Positions 23,095-36,764 of a stretch of 64,000 nucleotides of DNA are shown here, in pieces. Each line of letters opens with the position of its first letter. Position 1 is the first letter of the stretch. The translations under genes were made by a program, and so were the position numbers. The stretch spans positions 15,631,631 through 15,695,630 of the forward strand of contig CM053802.1 in NCBI GenBank assembly GCA_028671895.1, given 5' to 3'. Origin of the DNA: Oenanthe sinensis (lineage: Eukaryota > Streptophyta > Magnoliopsida > Apiales > Apiaceae). The notes under the pieces are model-generated. The model searched no databases and was not told the origin of the DNA. It saw nothing but the letters and a program-made list of their open reading frames with translations.

Positions 23095-26000
23095 ATGCCA
23101 TCTTTACCTCTCTCTCCCGAGAAAAAAGACAAGAAGATGAAGAAATTAAAGCAATCAATCAATCTTGACTCTTCCATCGAGAAGAAGGTCAAAAAGAAGA
23201 GAAATTTATCCGACTCTGATGACTTTTCGATCGTTGATTCGGAGAAGAAGAAGGAGAAGAAGGAGAAGAAGCGAAAGTTATCGGAAGACGAGGGGAGCGA
23301 AACGAGCTCGGAGACGGTGAATTTGAAGGAGAAGAAGAGTAAGAAGATTAAGTTGATTGATGAAGAGGAGGAAAAGGAGGAGAATCCTAATGAGCTTTCG
23401 AATTTCAGGATTTCGGAGCCTTTGAGGAATAAGTTGAAGGCTAAGGGGATTGAGGCTTTGTTTCCGATACAGGCGATCAGGTAATTTTAATTTGATGAAT
23501 TAGTGATTAATGTGTATTTTTTTTGTTAATGTATCGAGTTATAGCTTTGTTCCAATGTAATTTGAATATTTAATGGTTAGTACCCAGGCATGGATGCATT
23601 ACATTGAACAATGAAATGGTAAATGTTAAGGAGCCATTGAATAATAATACAATAATAAGAGCTTCAAATTACGCAACTGCACATCATCTGGATTTGATGA
23701 AAGTGTTTAATAGAACAAGGAAGTATCTCCTATTTGATAGATTGCCAAAACGTTTTATTTTTGCTGAAGAATCTGTCTGTTTGTGGTTTTTGGATGTTGC
23801 AGGGTAAAACTTTGGCATTTGTGTTGCCCATATTGGAATCCTTGACAAATGGATTTTTTAAAGGATCACGAAAGACTGGTTATGGGAGATCACCAAGTGT
23901 TCTTGTGCTATTACCTACCAGGGAGCTGGCAACACAAGTAATATGCGAGAATCTCATTCTAGACAACTTTTGCTGGTGACAAAATTTTGACTATATTATT
24001 TGAGTTTTATGATTGACCCTTATTTTTAAATGGAAGGTGACTGCGGATTTTGAAACTTATGGAGGGTCTTTGGGGCTAAATTCATGCTGTTTGTATGGAG
24101 GAGCTCCCTACCAGTCTCAGAATATGCAACTGAAAAGAGGGGTTGATATAGTTGTGGGAACACCGGGTCGTATCAAGGTACCTTTAAACTAAACTATAAG
24201 GTTGCGTTCACTTGATGGAATGAAATTGGGAGAGAATGGAATTTGTATTCTTTTATGGGTAAATGCTGATATTTTTTTTCTTTTTCCATTCCTTTCCTAG
24301 TCATTAAACAAGAACCCTAACCCACCAACTTGGAAAGGAATGCACCATTCTCCTTCTCCCTCATTTTCCCTACAAATATTATCATAAAAAATTTCTCCTC
24401 CCCCGTGTTTGTTCACTATACTCTCGCACATCCTTTATTTCTCCATAAATTTTCATTTCATTACTTCCTCATTCCATTATGTCAAAGTGAACACAACGTA
24501 AGAGCACTTTGGAAAGTTTGCATGTAAAGTAGGTTTTAATTTATAAGACCGTGTGCTTTTGAAACTAATTTCCATTTGTCGAACTTTGTTTTAGGATCAC
24601 ATTGAAAGAGGAAATCTTGATTTTAGCTCATTGAAGTTTCGTGTCCTTGATGAAGCTGATGAAATGCTGAAGATGGGTTTTGTTGATGATGTAGAACTTA
24701 TTCTAGGTAATATGATATACTTGTGCATGTATTTTGGTCGATTTTTGCTATTTCTTATCCTATATTAGTATAATTGTGAGCAAATTACAATATTGATGTA
24801 TTATTATTGGTTCATGATATTTGTGACGAAGGCTACTCTAATTTAGTGCTCTAGGAAGTAATCTACAATGGGATAGATGGGATATCTTCTTCGTCTTCAG
24901 CTATAACATAATAGTATATGAATATGATGTTTCTAAATCTTCTTCATTATTCTATGAAGGTAAAGTAGAAGATGCAAGCAAAGTTCAAACACTATTATTC
25001 AGTGCAACCTTGCCGATATGGGTGAAGCAGGTTTATTTCTTGACTGATTACTTGTTTAAAAATTTCTAGCCATGTATAGAATTCCATATTCAATTATCTA
25101 ACTATTATGTATGTCCTTAAGGACCTTTTTATACTTGTATCTGACGTCATTTGTTACTGTTAGATTGCTTCTAGGTTTCTGAAGCCAGATAAGAAAACTG
25201 CAGATCTTGTTGGTAATGAGAAAATGAAGGCCAGTACAAATGTCAGACATATTGTCATTCCCTGCTCTAGTTCAGCAAGAGCACAGCTTATTCCAGATAT
25301 TATTCGCTGTTGCAGCAGGTTAATATTTTAGATCATGGAATTCATGCACGAATCATGATACATCTTTAATTTGCTTATCTCCTGGTATCTTCTATTTCAG
25401 TGGGGGACGTTCAATAATTTTTACCGAAACTAAAGATTCTGCATCTCAGTTAGCTGGCATATTGCCTGGCGCACGTGCTTTGCATGGGGACATACAACAG
25501 GCCACACGCGAGGTACAAGATATGACTATTATGAAAAGTTGTTATGGTTAATTTTCTATTTCTATTATGATTGTCATGTTACTGTTATTTTCGACGGCAA
25601 AGAGATCATGTGTTTAGAAAACAGTTGCAGTTCTTCGCTACAACTGAAAGCTCTCTATCTCCTATGCTAAGCTCCTTGTCTAATTTATTCTCTTTAAGAA
25701 AAAGAATTCTATACTTCTCAATTTTTATTTTTTTCACAAATAGATTTGCAATTGCCTCATTTGGCCAGTTTTTTAAAATCTATATCCATAATACGTTAGG
25801 AGTGCAAGTAGAATTTTAAAACTATAAAAGTACACAAGGACATGCACAAATATAATTTTGAAGATGCTTCAGATGAGACAGATCTTCAGATGTGGCATGT
25901 TGCCAAAAGTGTGTTAAACGTAGGGATAGAGGGAGTACTTTATGCAAGGCGTAATAATCTTGAGACTGTTTTTTATCAGTTTATTTATGAAGCTGGCAAT

Positions 26001-28705
26001 TACGTCAAGGCTAAGCAGTGATCAAGACTGTTCACTTTCATGTATTATAATTATATAAAGATATATACTGCATCTTTACTAGGCTGAATGATTGATTTGT
26101 AATGTTGAACTCAGTTATTATATTATCATCTATATTCAGTTGAGAGGTAATGTTTCACAGTTCAAGTTTAACATTCATCTAATTTTTGTTAATATGCATG
26201 AGTCTGATGAGATCGAATTCATTTACTAAATATTTATATCAGAACCAACATTGTTTACTATCAAAACCCTTGTATAATTAATGAAAGTAGTATGTTAACC
26301 TTCTCTTTTAATTATGCATGATTTTGTCAGGTTACACTTGCTGGATTTAGATCAGGAAAATTATGACGCTGGTGGCAACAAATGTGGCAGCACGGGGACT
26401 AGATATCAATGATGTGCAGTTGATCATTCAGGTTTATCATCTCTCTCACTCTCTCTCTCTCTTTCTCTGCCACTATATGTGTATGTGATTTATGGTGCAC
26501 TCTCTATGCTCTAGTGTGAACCACCACGTGATGTAGAAGCATATATTCATCAATCTGGACGGACGGGGAGAGCAGGTACATCTTTAATTCGTGATATTGG
26601 AATGTGTTTCTTCCATTATCCTATTCTTTTAGTGTGTTTCATTGCTGGTTTTTATTTCTACAGGAAAAACGGGTGTTGCTGTTATGCTTTATGATCCAAG
26701 AAGGTCAAACTTTTCCAGGATAGAGAGAGAATCCGGCGTGAAGTTTGAACATATGGCTGCTCCTCAGCCGGCCGATATTGCTAAAGCTGCTGGCTTAGAA
26801 GCTGTAGAAGCAATCACAGAAATTTCTGATAGGTATATTATATATATGTTTTTCCAAAAGTCATCAGTTCTATTTGCTTTCACAACAAAATAAATTACAC
26901 AGCAATTTTCTGCAGTGTAATTTCGATCTTCAAGTCTGCTGCGGAGGAGCTATTGAGTACATCTGGACTGTCACCAGTAGAACTGCTGGCAAAAGCACTT
27001 GCCAAAACCACCGTGAGTTTTGTTATTTGATTGTGCAAGTTAGATTTTCTGAAGACACGACTTCAATAGCTGTGTTGACTGCTTTGGTACAGGGTTATAC
27101 TGAGATTAAGAGCAGGTCACTCCTCACTTCTATGGAGAACTACAGCACATTACTTCTTGAGGCTGGAAGACCAATTTACACGCCATCGTGAATGTCTTTC
27201 TACACTTACATTGCCCTTCCCCAATTCATGTTATAATATATAATACCTTTAATGAGAATGTGTGCAATTCTATGTAACAACATTAATTATGGGCTCACTT
27301 GTTTTGATGAGCTCTTTTTAGTGTTTCTGGGGTATTATTTTGACTTGCATATGGAATATGGTTTGCACCAAGTAGCTTGTGATTGGTCTCTATAGGTAAT
27401 AATTATGTATTCGCGTAGTTTACTAACTTAAAATTGTTTCTAATGAATAAATTCCAAAGAAGTTTCTTGATACGTGCACAGGTTGAACTTTTGATTAAGT
27501 AGTTAGTTCCCTGGTTTGATCTTGATTCACTTGGGTTGTTTATAAGGCATGTACTTAGCATGATATTGCTTTGATGATTAGCTAGGCCTCCCTGTGATAA
27601 TATTGTGTTGTATGCGAGGTTATTAGGGATTGTCTGAAAGAAGATAAAAAAGCTTTGCTTTGAGCCTTGGACAATGAGGTTTATTATAGTAGTATCCATT
27701 TTATATTTATGCATTTCGCATTGTATCTTGAAATCATACCCTGTAGCACGTACTGTAAAAAATATCTTATTTCTCGTTCGCCTCTGAGTTTGATCTGTCA
27801 CAAGTTTTGTTAGAATGTGTCCTGTTATGGGGTTGATAGACTTGCAGGATGGGAAGTAAAATTCACCATGAGATTCAATATGATCATATACTATCTTTGT
27901 TCTTTTAATCATGTTCTTGAGATGGCATCTATAGTGTACCTCTATAAAGAATGTTCATTGTTATTGCTTGCCTGTTTTATTTACGGTTAATTTGGTATGA
28001 AATCCATCTAGAACCTGCACTACACAATCTGATCTTATGGCTAGTGAAATAAGCATTTAGTGATTACAGTAATGAAGACTTGTACTTTCTAACTGAATGT
28101 CCCTTGTTTGATGCTCCAGTGTTGCTTTTAGTATATTGAGGAGGTTTTTACCAGAAGAGAAAGTTGACACTGTTAAGGGTCTTGCTCTTACAGCTGATGG
28201 GAAGGGAGCTGTATTTGATGTGTCTGCAGCAGATTTGAACACATTTCTTGCTGGTACGTCATTGATATTGCCCAGTGTAGCCAGGGAATATCAAGATATT
28301 GTTAATTATGTGTTTTCATTGTAAAGTAGGTACCCTTGTCATACCTTTTAGCTTGCGTACACCCAAATAATTATGGAACTATAGAACTGTTGCATCATCT
28401 ACTTGTCTAAGGAACTATAGAACTGTTGCATCATCTACTGTCTAAATTTTTACTCATTTTGTAATTCATCCCATAATTTTTTAGCTGTTTCAGGTCAGGA
28501 AAATGCAGCAGGTGTGAGTTTGACGGTGGTGAGAGAATTGCCAGAGTTGCAAGAGGAGCAGCAGCGGTCTAGAGGTGGAAGATTTGGAGGTGGTCGTGGT
28601 GGTGGTTATGGTGGTAGGTTCTCAGGAGGAAGAGGTGGTGGGTTTAATGATCGAAGAAATGACAGATTTTCAGGAGGGAGAGGTGGTGGGAGAAACAGAT
28701 GGTGA
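23095..28705 (+). CDS. RH7: RH7/PRH75-like DEAD-box RNA helicase, apparently damaged
   Basis: Exons found: 23095-23480, 23803-23937, 24037-24177, 24595-24706, 24960-25030, 25164-25318, 25401-25512, 26331-26431, 26515-26575, 26664-26832, 26916-27012, 27093-27187, 28120-28253, 28494-28705. Features in order: Lys-rich nuclear N-terminus starting MPSLPLSPEKK; Q-motif region (GIEALFPIQA); GKTLAFVLP; PTRELATQ; TPGRIK; VLDEADEMLKMGF; SATLP; SIIFTETK; motif V; SGRTGRA; the GUCT domain; and a GGR/RGG-rich tail ending GGGRNRW. The order matches Arabidopsis RH7, a nucleolar helicase for rRNA processing. Three defects: the exon carrying the first half of Walker A is absent, exon 26331-26431 is one base short (GKL then stop), and motif VI reads HQSGRTGRA instead of HRSGRTGRA. 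The gene may be a young pseudogene or contain sequence errors. Confidence 0.85.
24201..24497. mobile_element. MITE inside a helicase intron
   Basis: Termini GTTGCGTTCACTTGATGGAA and, inverted, GTTGTGTTCACTTTGACAT lie at the two ends of a roughly 297-bp block in the intron between exons at 24177 and 24595. The inner arms also pair (GGAATGA). The family (hAT or Harbinger) is not certain; flanking TAAG on both sides could be a short target duplication. Confidence 0.55.
28375..28445 (+). repeat. Tandem duplication of a 35-36 bp unit
   Basis: GGAACTATAGAACTGTTGCA and the following 15-16 bases occur twice in a row (28375-28410, 28411-28445), differing by one base in length. It lies in the last intron of the helicase gene. 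Confidence 0.9.
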
Positions 28706-30187
28706 AAATATCTGTGCCTGTTGGACAATACCAGGGGGTTATGGTAGAATTTGTTCATTTCGAAGGGGGCATATCAATTTTATGATAATGAAGAAAATAT
28801 ATCATTCATTAATTCGTGTACGAGCAATTTTGGAGCTTGAATGCTTTTACCGAAGACACCTTTATTTGTTTTCTATTAATATGTTTTATTAGTCGATTTC
28901 ACTAGAATTGCTTTGGTTTATTATTGTCCGTTCTATTTCTCCAAAGCTTATATGAGACTGAAAACCAGATGTCATTGACAGGAGAATTGCCTGACTCAAT
29001 ATACGGATAGATCTATTTAATCAATTCATGGAAGCACTATTTCGTGAAAATTGAAAGCACTAATACAAGCTGAAGATTTACAAGCAAGATCCCCAAGCAA
29101 GATCCAAATCATGGACTTCACTTCGGACTTTTCCATTTTCATGCGGTCACATATCATACTCAGATGCTTACAATTCTCTGATCCTAACCTTTGACTCTCA
29201 AATTCTTTTAATGGGACACAGCAATGCAAGATTTAAATTAAAAAAATTCTACTTAATATTTTTTAATGATTCCGAGTCTTTTTTGAAACCGGGTTAAGTC
29301 TCGAATTCGTATTATAAATAAGCGTATAATATATTGGTCTAAATGTAACAATTTGAGTAATTCACAAATTTATCATAAGCTTCAAAATATTATAATTTAT
29401 TAATGTACTTAATATAGTAATTTTATATACTAAATTAAAATTTTCACATGTTTCGAATTGGGACTATAGTCGCGAGAAGTGCATTAGGAAAAGAAAATGG
29501 TAAGTGGTAATAGCGTGCATGGAAAGACAAGTGTCTCGTAAAAAAATTACGGAACAACAAAGAATGTGGTGAGAAAGGCTTTACAAAATTGAATAGAGTT
29601 GTATGATTTTTATTCTATTTGAAATTTTGAAGGGGTATGTTAGTTTGAAGTATTTTGCTTTAAATGTTATTTATTTGTGATATGGCTGTAATTGTAATTA
29701 ATAAATTGTATTGGTATTTAAAATTATTTAAAAATATATCATTAGTATTTTTTTCAAAGGAAATATATATAATTATTATTGTTTTTATTTCAACAACTAA
29801 TGATTTTAGGTTTAGTTAAAAAAAATTGTAAACACCAGATTACACAAGTATGTAATATAACTGAAATTTTTACTAGTCAAGTCGATTGGTACTCAACGCA
29901 AGAGCACTTAACATATAGTAACTTTGCAAAGACTCTCACTCTACCAAATGAGATACTTGCAAGACTAAACAATGTCAAAAACAAATTAGTCATAGTTTTA
30001 TACCACCTCCCCAATGAACCAAGTCTAAAACCAAATAAGCTCTATTTTATCTCCTAATTTAAGTTATTCGAAATGTTGATTTGAACCCCAGGCATGCTGA
30101 TTGGATGCATAGGGTCTAAACCACCAGGACAACAAGCTACATTGTTACAGCCAAACATGTGCAAATGCCTAGCCATTCTGATGAAGA
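28706..30187. other. Convergent intergenic region between helicase and SKS genes
   Basis: Both genes end towards this 1.5-kb AT-rich stretch. It should contain both 3' UTRs. No further gene recognised; open frames here are short and without family resemblance. Confidence 0.45.
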
Positions 30188-33100
30188 TCATAGCCACAGG
30201 AATATAACAGCAGATAATGTCATGAGAAGCAGCAGACAAGACAATTTTGGCATTTCGCTGATGATTAATGCTGCTGACGAGGACTTCTGAGGCCTGAAAT
30301 TTAACAAAACAAAGATAACAATTTTACTTATAAATTGATACCAATTAGATAAGGTAGAGAGATAGAGGAAGAGAAAGTTAGACAGAAGTAATATCATACT
30401 TTTGCAGGTGTGAAAGAGCACCACAAAAGAGAGCATTATCAGGCATAGGGAATTCTGTTTTGTTGCTAGGATCAGCTTCGGGATTGATAACTCTCATATA
30501 TGTTTCTTGGCCCAAGTACCATCTGTCGAGGTTCTCAGCTCTAAGGTTCCAGACTCCAACATTGTCTAGGGATACTAAAATTGCTGTCCATCCTCCAGGA
30601 AGTACCTTTGTTCCAAAAACACATTAGAGACGTACATTATTCTACATTTATTTCAATTTTAATACAAGAGAAGAGAAACTTAGGAAAAATATAATACTTT
30701 CATGTTAATTTAATATTTATCAGAAGAGAAGATAATTGTGAGAACATTTGAGCAACAAGTCTGACATGACTAAATCAAGAATTACAAGTTATTTATATGA
30801 AACCTGTGTAGTGGAGCGAGCTATAGCATCCCACTTATTATACGAGCCCTGGTTATTTTTAGTCCATTCTCCATAAGCCATCCTATATTCAGACGTATTC
30901 TCACGATTACCACTTTATATTGAAGTTTCAAAATATATGGTTCCACAAATCAAGATAACATACCCAACTACAAAAAATGAATATCCATCCATGTGAAAGC
31001 TCTGAACCACTGAGTCATTGTTCTGCAATACAATTTCTATAAAACCTTTGTATGTAGAATTGATGACAGATCTGTCCAATCGAGGTGGTCTGTCGAATGG
31101 ACTACTGGGGAAGTCAAGTTTATAATCTCCCTTGACATTGTACTTGTCTGCAAGCCTAATAGGTGTATCAGGATTGACGAAAGAAATACCATTTAGGGTA
31201 GCTCTGCGTTTCCCATCAATCATCACCGGTGGAACACTCTTCAAGACAATTGTATCAGTCACTTTGATTTGACCATAGTGAAAAGACCCCTGTGGGTTAG
31301 GGCGAGCACCACTTGCTGAGACATTCTGCCTGAGCAACAGGACAATTCAACACATCAAGCAACAATCTTAAGATCAGACCTCTAGCTAGCAGTCATAAAT
31401 GAAAATGGTACAATAGCTTGAGGTTTTCGAATCCTTAAAATGATGGAAGACATTCACTTTATCACTCAAGTGTCAACATCAATTCTTAGCTTGAACATGA
31501 ATATATAATATACAAATATATAAGTAATAACGAAGATGGCCAACCCAATAGTAGATAAGCAAATGAAGAACGGAAAATACCAAAAAGTTTGAATTCACGC
31601 TAATAACATTGATTCTATTGGCATTTTGGTTGGGTTAGATTCTATTTTTCAACTAAACTCGCATCATGATTTTGACTTCAAAAAGTAACTAGGTGTGGAT
31701 ATACCAAAGATGTGATGAGTTGACATCGAGGTGCCAAACGACTCCCGAGACTTATTTTATTCTTTTTCCATAATATATTATAAATCGTATGGATAGGTAA
31801 AATATAGGATTTCCAATCCTAGCAGGAAGAGGAGGGGAACGGAAAATCATTCTTATTTAATGGTAAGTCAATGAATCTATAAAATCTATAAAATAAATGA
31901 ATCTACAGAATATTCCGAATTTTAGGTTTAAAGTTAACCTAAGTTTCAACCTCTACCAGCATAAGTAATCCTCTTCTACTAAACTTCTTCTCATTTAATA
32001 TTATTTATATACATCCAACAAGTTCTTAAATTGTTTAAATGATCTTGATAAACACATGTAATATACATTATTGACATAAACATTATACATACAAATATCT
32101 ACATATATATGTGCATATTCAAAATTAACAAGTTACCAACAGGAATGTAACTATCTGAAATTTGTCACTAACAAACAAGAGAGTACATATAAGATAAATG
32201 CGAAGAGTGTAGTTTGAGAAACAACGAGATTGCAAACAAACCTGATTGACATTGCTTGGTTCACTACGTATGACTTATCGTAAAAATCATTTGGAGGATC
32301 AGGAAGAGAACCAGTTGCCTTTCCTTTAGAATTTGAATAATGCAAGATAGCAACACCAGTAACTCTCTGCCAAACTGTTTGATTTACAAACCTGGGACTC
32401 GCTACAATGTAGTAATCACTACTAGCATTCTGATCCATGGTAACCAGAAAAGAATAAGACTGCCCAACATGGATATCTAAGCTTGTATAATTATTTTGTT
32501 GTGTATAGTATCCCTCAGTCTCTGCCAAGACCAGATTGTGGCTCTGAATACGGAAGTTCAGACACGTTGAGATACCAACATTATGCACACGAATTCGGTA
32601 GGTTTTACCTACAACACAAGGCGGCAAAGTCATTTCAAATCACGAAACCTTAAAATGAAATCAATAGACAGATATTATCAGATACTCATAGTTTTGGTGG
32701 CTCTACAGACTACAACATAGTTTGCTATTCCAAGTTAGTTTCACTCATCAATCCAAAATCCTGCTCTTAATGGATATACTTGGACGGATAAGGACCTTAG
32801 ATTTGAAGCATAATGCTTGTCATGTTACATAGTTTATTTTTCATTACCTGGATCAACATTAATTGTTTCATAATTAATGCCATCAGGTACACTTGCATTA
32901 TACTGATAAGGTCCCTTGCCATTAATCAGCACTCCGTCTGGCATTCCCAGGTCCTCTCCCAAATCAAGGGCAGTCCTCAACGCCTATTTTGAAGAACTAA
33001 ATTTAGACTCAATATGAGAACGATAGACAATAAAAGCACATAAATCAACAGCAATATCTAACCGTGTGGCTTCTAGTATACCAATCACCAATAGAAATGA

Positions 33101-34176
33101 CTATATCTCCATCAGGTATTTTGAATGGCAATGGGATAACTTTCCGTTTTGTAACAATAAAGGAACCAAAACCACCTGATGCTCTTTGAAAGTTGAATGA
33201 TGGGAAGTAAAAGAAGCTACCAATCTGATCCTTGACCTGGAAATGATAGGTCCAGTTCCACCCTGCCTTAATGGGACAGTTGGTTCCCAGAACCCCATCT
33301 TGCCAAGAAGTACGACGCATTTGAACTCCAGGCCTAACACCAAAACAGTATATTCCCTCAAATTATATTCCTGAGACAACGTCCAAATTATATAAAGAAA
33401 ACAACACAACTTACCATGTTAAAAGGGTGCTCTCATTCAATTCGTTTCTCACATTCACAATGACATGCTCATTAGTGGTTACATTAATAGTAGGACCCGG
33501 AAAGTTCCCATTAATCGCTATTACCTGCAACCAATATGTTAACAACTTTAAGCAATACTGAGAAATTAACTGATAACAATTGATAAATCAACATAATCAA
33601 GATTGCAAAAATCTTTCACAGCCGTACACACACACACACATTTTTAGACCACAGAGATCTATAACCCATGTTTGCAGTTAAGCTACATTCAATTAACTTG
33701 AAAACAAATATATTAATAGTATAAGATATGTATATAAACTCGAGCGTGAACAATTAAAAATTCTAAAGCAGTAATAATTGTTATGCACCTTTAAGAATTT
33801 GCTTGGCAAAAAAAAAGAAGAAATTGCATAACAATGTAACAATTAATTTTCAGTATATACACTCAAGCATTAATATAAACAACCATTCTCCCGCGGGAAT
33901 AATTTTAAAATTTTGTTGCAATCCTCCACGGGAATAATTGTTATGCACTTTCACAACAATATATACAATTATTATTTTATTTTTGTGTGTTCTCACGTTA
34001 AATATATCACTTGAGGGGAAAAAATGAACCTGTTGGGGGACACCAAGAGGAGAAGCAGTGATATAAGAGAGTTCCAGATCAAAATATCTGGAAGCATCAT
34101 CAGTGAAACCGAGTCCAAACATGTAAAAAATGAGTATAATTTTAAAAAACAACCCTTTTGATCCTATGATAGCCAT
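30188..34176 (-). CDS. SKS: SKU5-similar (SKS) multicopper-oxidase-like protein
   Basis: Nine exons on the minus strand: 34176-34030, 33524-33415, 33333-33063, 32983-32848, 32608-32242, 31329-30964, 30882-30804, 30605-30400, 30293-30188; 1788 bases, 595 aa, phases all agree. A signal peptide opens the protein (MAIIGSKGLFFKIILIFYMF). Three cupredoxin domains follow, with family blocks WPGVQMRR, SWQDGVLGTNCPI, LGMPDGVLINGKGPYQYN, SFHMDGYSFFVVG and GVWNLRAENLDRWYLGQE. A hydrophobic tail (LSCLLLLMTLSAVIFLWL) after a Ser-rich stretch suggests a GPI anchor, as in SKU5. Positions that hold copper-binding His pairs in ascorbate oxidase are replaced, so it is probably not an oxidase. SKU5/SKS proteins act at the plasma membrane and cell wall in directional growth, roots or pollen. 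Confidence 0.93.
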
Positions 34177-36764
34177 GGATGATAATTGATAATTTTCACC
34201 GAGTAGATTTTGTGGGGTTTTGCCTGTGAGGGGTTGGGGTGGTAACCTACAATATTACTACCTGTCAAAGCTTATAATGCAAGTATTGTCTTCTTCTATC
34301 TTTTTTGGTTAATTACCATGAATATCAATATACCGATTTTTAAAAATAAATGTTACTCCTGTATTACTACCATTCTCTTAGCTGTCACCAATTATTTTAT
34401 TACCTAAACTAAATGTTTTCCATATATACTTGATATACTTCTGTCATGTGTGCAGTTGTATATTGTATAATGTATATAAATATATACAATTATTTCAGGA
34501 ATAAAGATTGTACAGTATCTTTTTGAGAAAAAGGAAATATATATTATAATTTTAAATTTTATACTACTTTTTTAAATATAAATAAAGGGATAGAAACATT
34601 CAAATGATTTATATATGTAGTCTTGGCCTGGGTTCAAATATAAATTACAAAGTAAAGTGAACGGTTCTTTTATATTTTTAATAATTTAGAATTTTATTTG
34701 TATTTTTAGAAAATTTTAAATATTTGTGAGATTGAAGATTAAGAGATTAGGATGGATACTCACCGTTTACAACGTGTCTTGAAATGGTAAAGTAACCGTT
34801 AGTTTTGTCATATTATTTGACAGATAATGTACAATTTATTTAATTTAATTATATGATATATATTTAAATTACAAATAATAAGAGCATGTATAAGTGTATT
34901 TCTATGATAAAACTCATTACTTAAATTATCTATGTGCCATACAGGTGACATTTAAGTATCACTTTTAAGAAAATATTTAAAAATTTAGGCACTCTAATCT
35001 TATTTTCCTTGACTAAAAATATAATAATCATATTTGGTTAGGTATATTTGTTGACCATATTAACCCTTATATATAATTTTACATAATTATAGGTGTAGAT
35101 AATTTCATTAGAATATATATCCTCCACTTAGCTAAAATTTTATATTATTATAGCTAATTATTTTAGCTATAATGCTCTAAAATGGAAAGAGTATAAATCA
35201 TTAAATATTAATTAATTTTTTAAAACTGAATACATACAACTCCGCAACTGAAAAATAATGATTAAAAGTATTTATTTTTAAAAAAAATCATCATCAAAAT
35301 ATTCATTTTAAAAATAATAAATGATATATAATAATAGAATATCCATTTGAAAATTGAGTATTTTATTTTATATAAAATACAGATTTATGAATTAGATATT
35401 TCAGTTTATTACTTTTTTTATTTTCTTGAAGATACACATTTATCAGTGTATAAATAACCTGTTATCAACGGAGGCTCCTGCTCTACAAAATTTTAGAGGG
35501 AAGAGAAATCTATCCCGGTCAACTTGCCATGAAAGGACCCCACCTTCAACTAAAGCACTTTCTTATTTAAATATTTTTCTACAAAACTAATTTTTCTATA
35601 CAACTTAAAAAAATATATAAAAAATCAGAATCACAAATAATTTAAAACAGTTATATTATTAAATTTTTGGATTTCGTAACGGAGACAGATGTATGTTCAT
35701 CTTGTATACGCTTATTGATAAATTTGAACAACTAATTATTGTCTCCAGACTGTAAATCATCAATTGAAATTAAAATCTACAATATTACTATAATTATCGG
35801 TACTTTTTATATCTTAAACTATTTGTCTCTTTAAATTTTTACATATATATTTTATTTTTAAAATATATAAAAAAGTTAGTTTCATAAATTCTTTTTAAAA
35901 AATTCTTTTTTAATATATAATTAAATTAAAAAAATTATTTAAAAAATATAAATAATTTATAAGACTATTATATATATATATATATATTAAAATATGTATG
36001 AAAATTTAAAATAATAAATAATTTGAAACTGAGTAAGTACCGTATAATCCAGTCATACCTGGCAACTTCAAATCATATTTAGCGATTTTGAGTGTCAAGT
36101 GATATTATGTCTCTTTTCATTTTAAATTTACAAACTTCAACAGCTGATACAATTTGCTTTAGTTTTATATTACTCCAATATTTGTCTTGTTGATAAAGAC
36201 TCTGCAAATTACTTGCGCAAGACACTTGTTTAATTTTATGAAATTCATCGCAAAATATTAATATTTCAAACTTTTGTATTTTGATTTCAGAAATCACCAG
36301 GCGCCGAGTAATATCAAAAAATCCAAGGAAGTAAAAGAAGAAATTATTATAAAAGATAGGATTGTTACAATAGACCACCTGCAGCTTCATTCAATTAGCA
36401 ACAGCAAAGGCCATTCATACTACAAAATTCATGTCCCAGAGGATTACATTGTATAATTATTCTAACTAAACAACTATACAATTACCAACAAAGAAATGAA
36501 ATAATGTCCTACCCACCCCCAATATTTAATACTAAAAACTCAAAATAACTGGCTGCCTTCAGGGAAGCCTAATAACCAAAAACACTAGGAAACACAAATT
36601 AGAACACTGCTATGTAATTACAATATGGTATTGGGCATCCTTGGTAGCAATAGAGAGACCGCAAAATTATTGATCCACAGCTTCATAAATGCACCTCTGC
36701 TCCAACATCAGCAATATCTTTTATGCAAGGACTCGGAAAAAACGCTTGCAATTATATATCTTCA
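34177..36764. other. AT-rich intergenic DNA between SKS and TPP genes
   Basis: The first few hundred bases should be the SKS promoter. The rest is AT-rich without a recognisable gene or element. The right part will include the TPP 3' UTR. Confidence 0.4.

Noticed and set aside
25031..25173. Apparent frameshift between helicase exons 25030 and 25174 (VSEAR then stop)
   Set aside because: Using the earlier acceptor at 25163 adds ATTGCTTCTAG and restores IASRFLKPDKK in frame, as in RH7.
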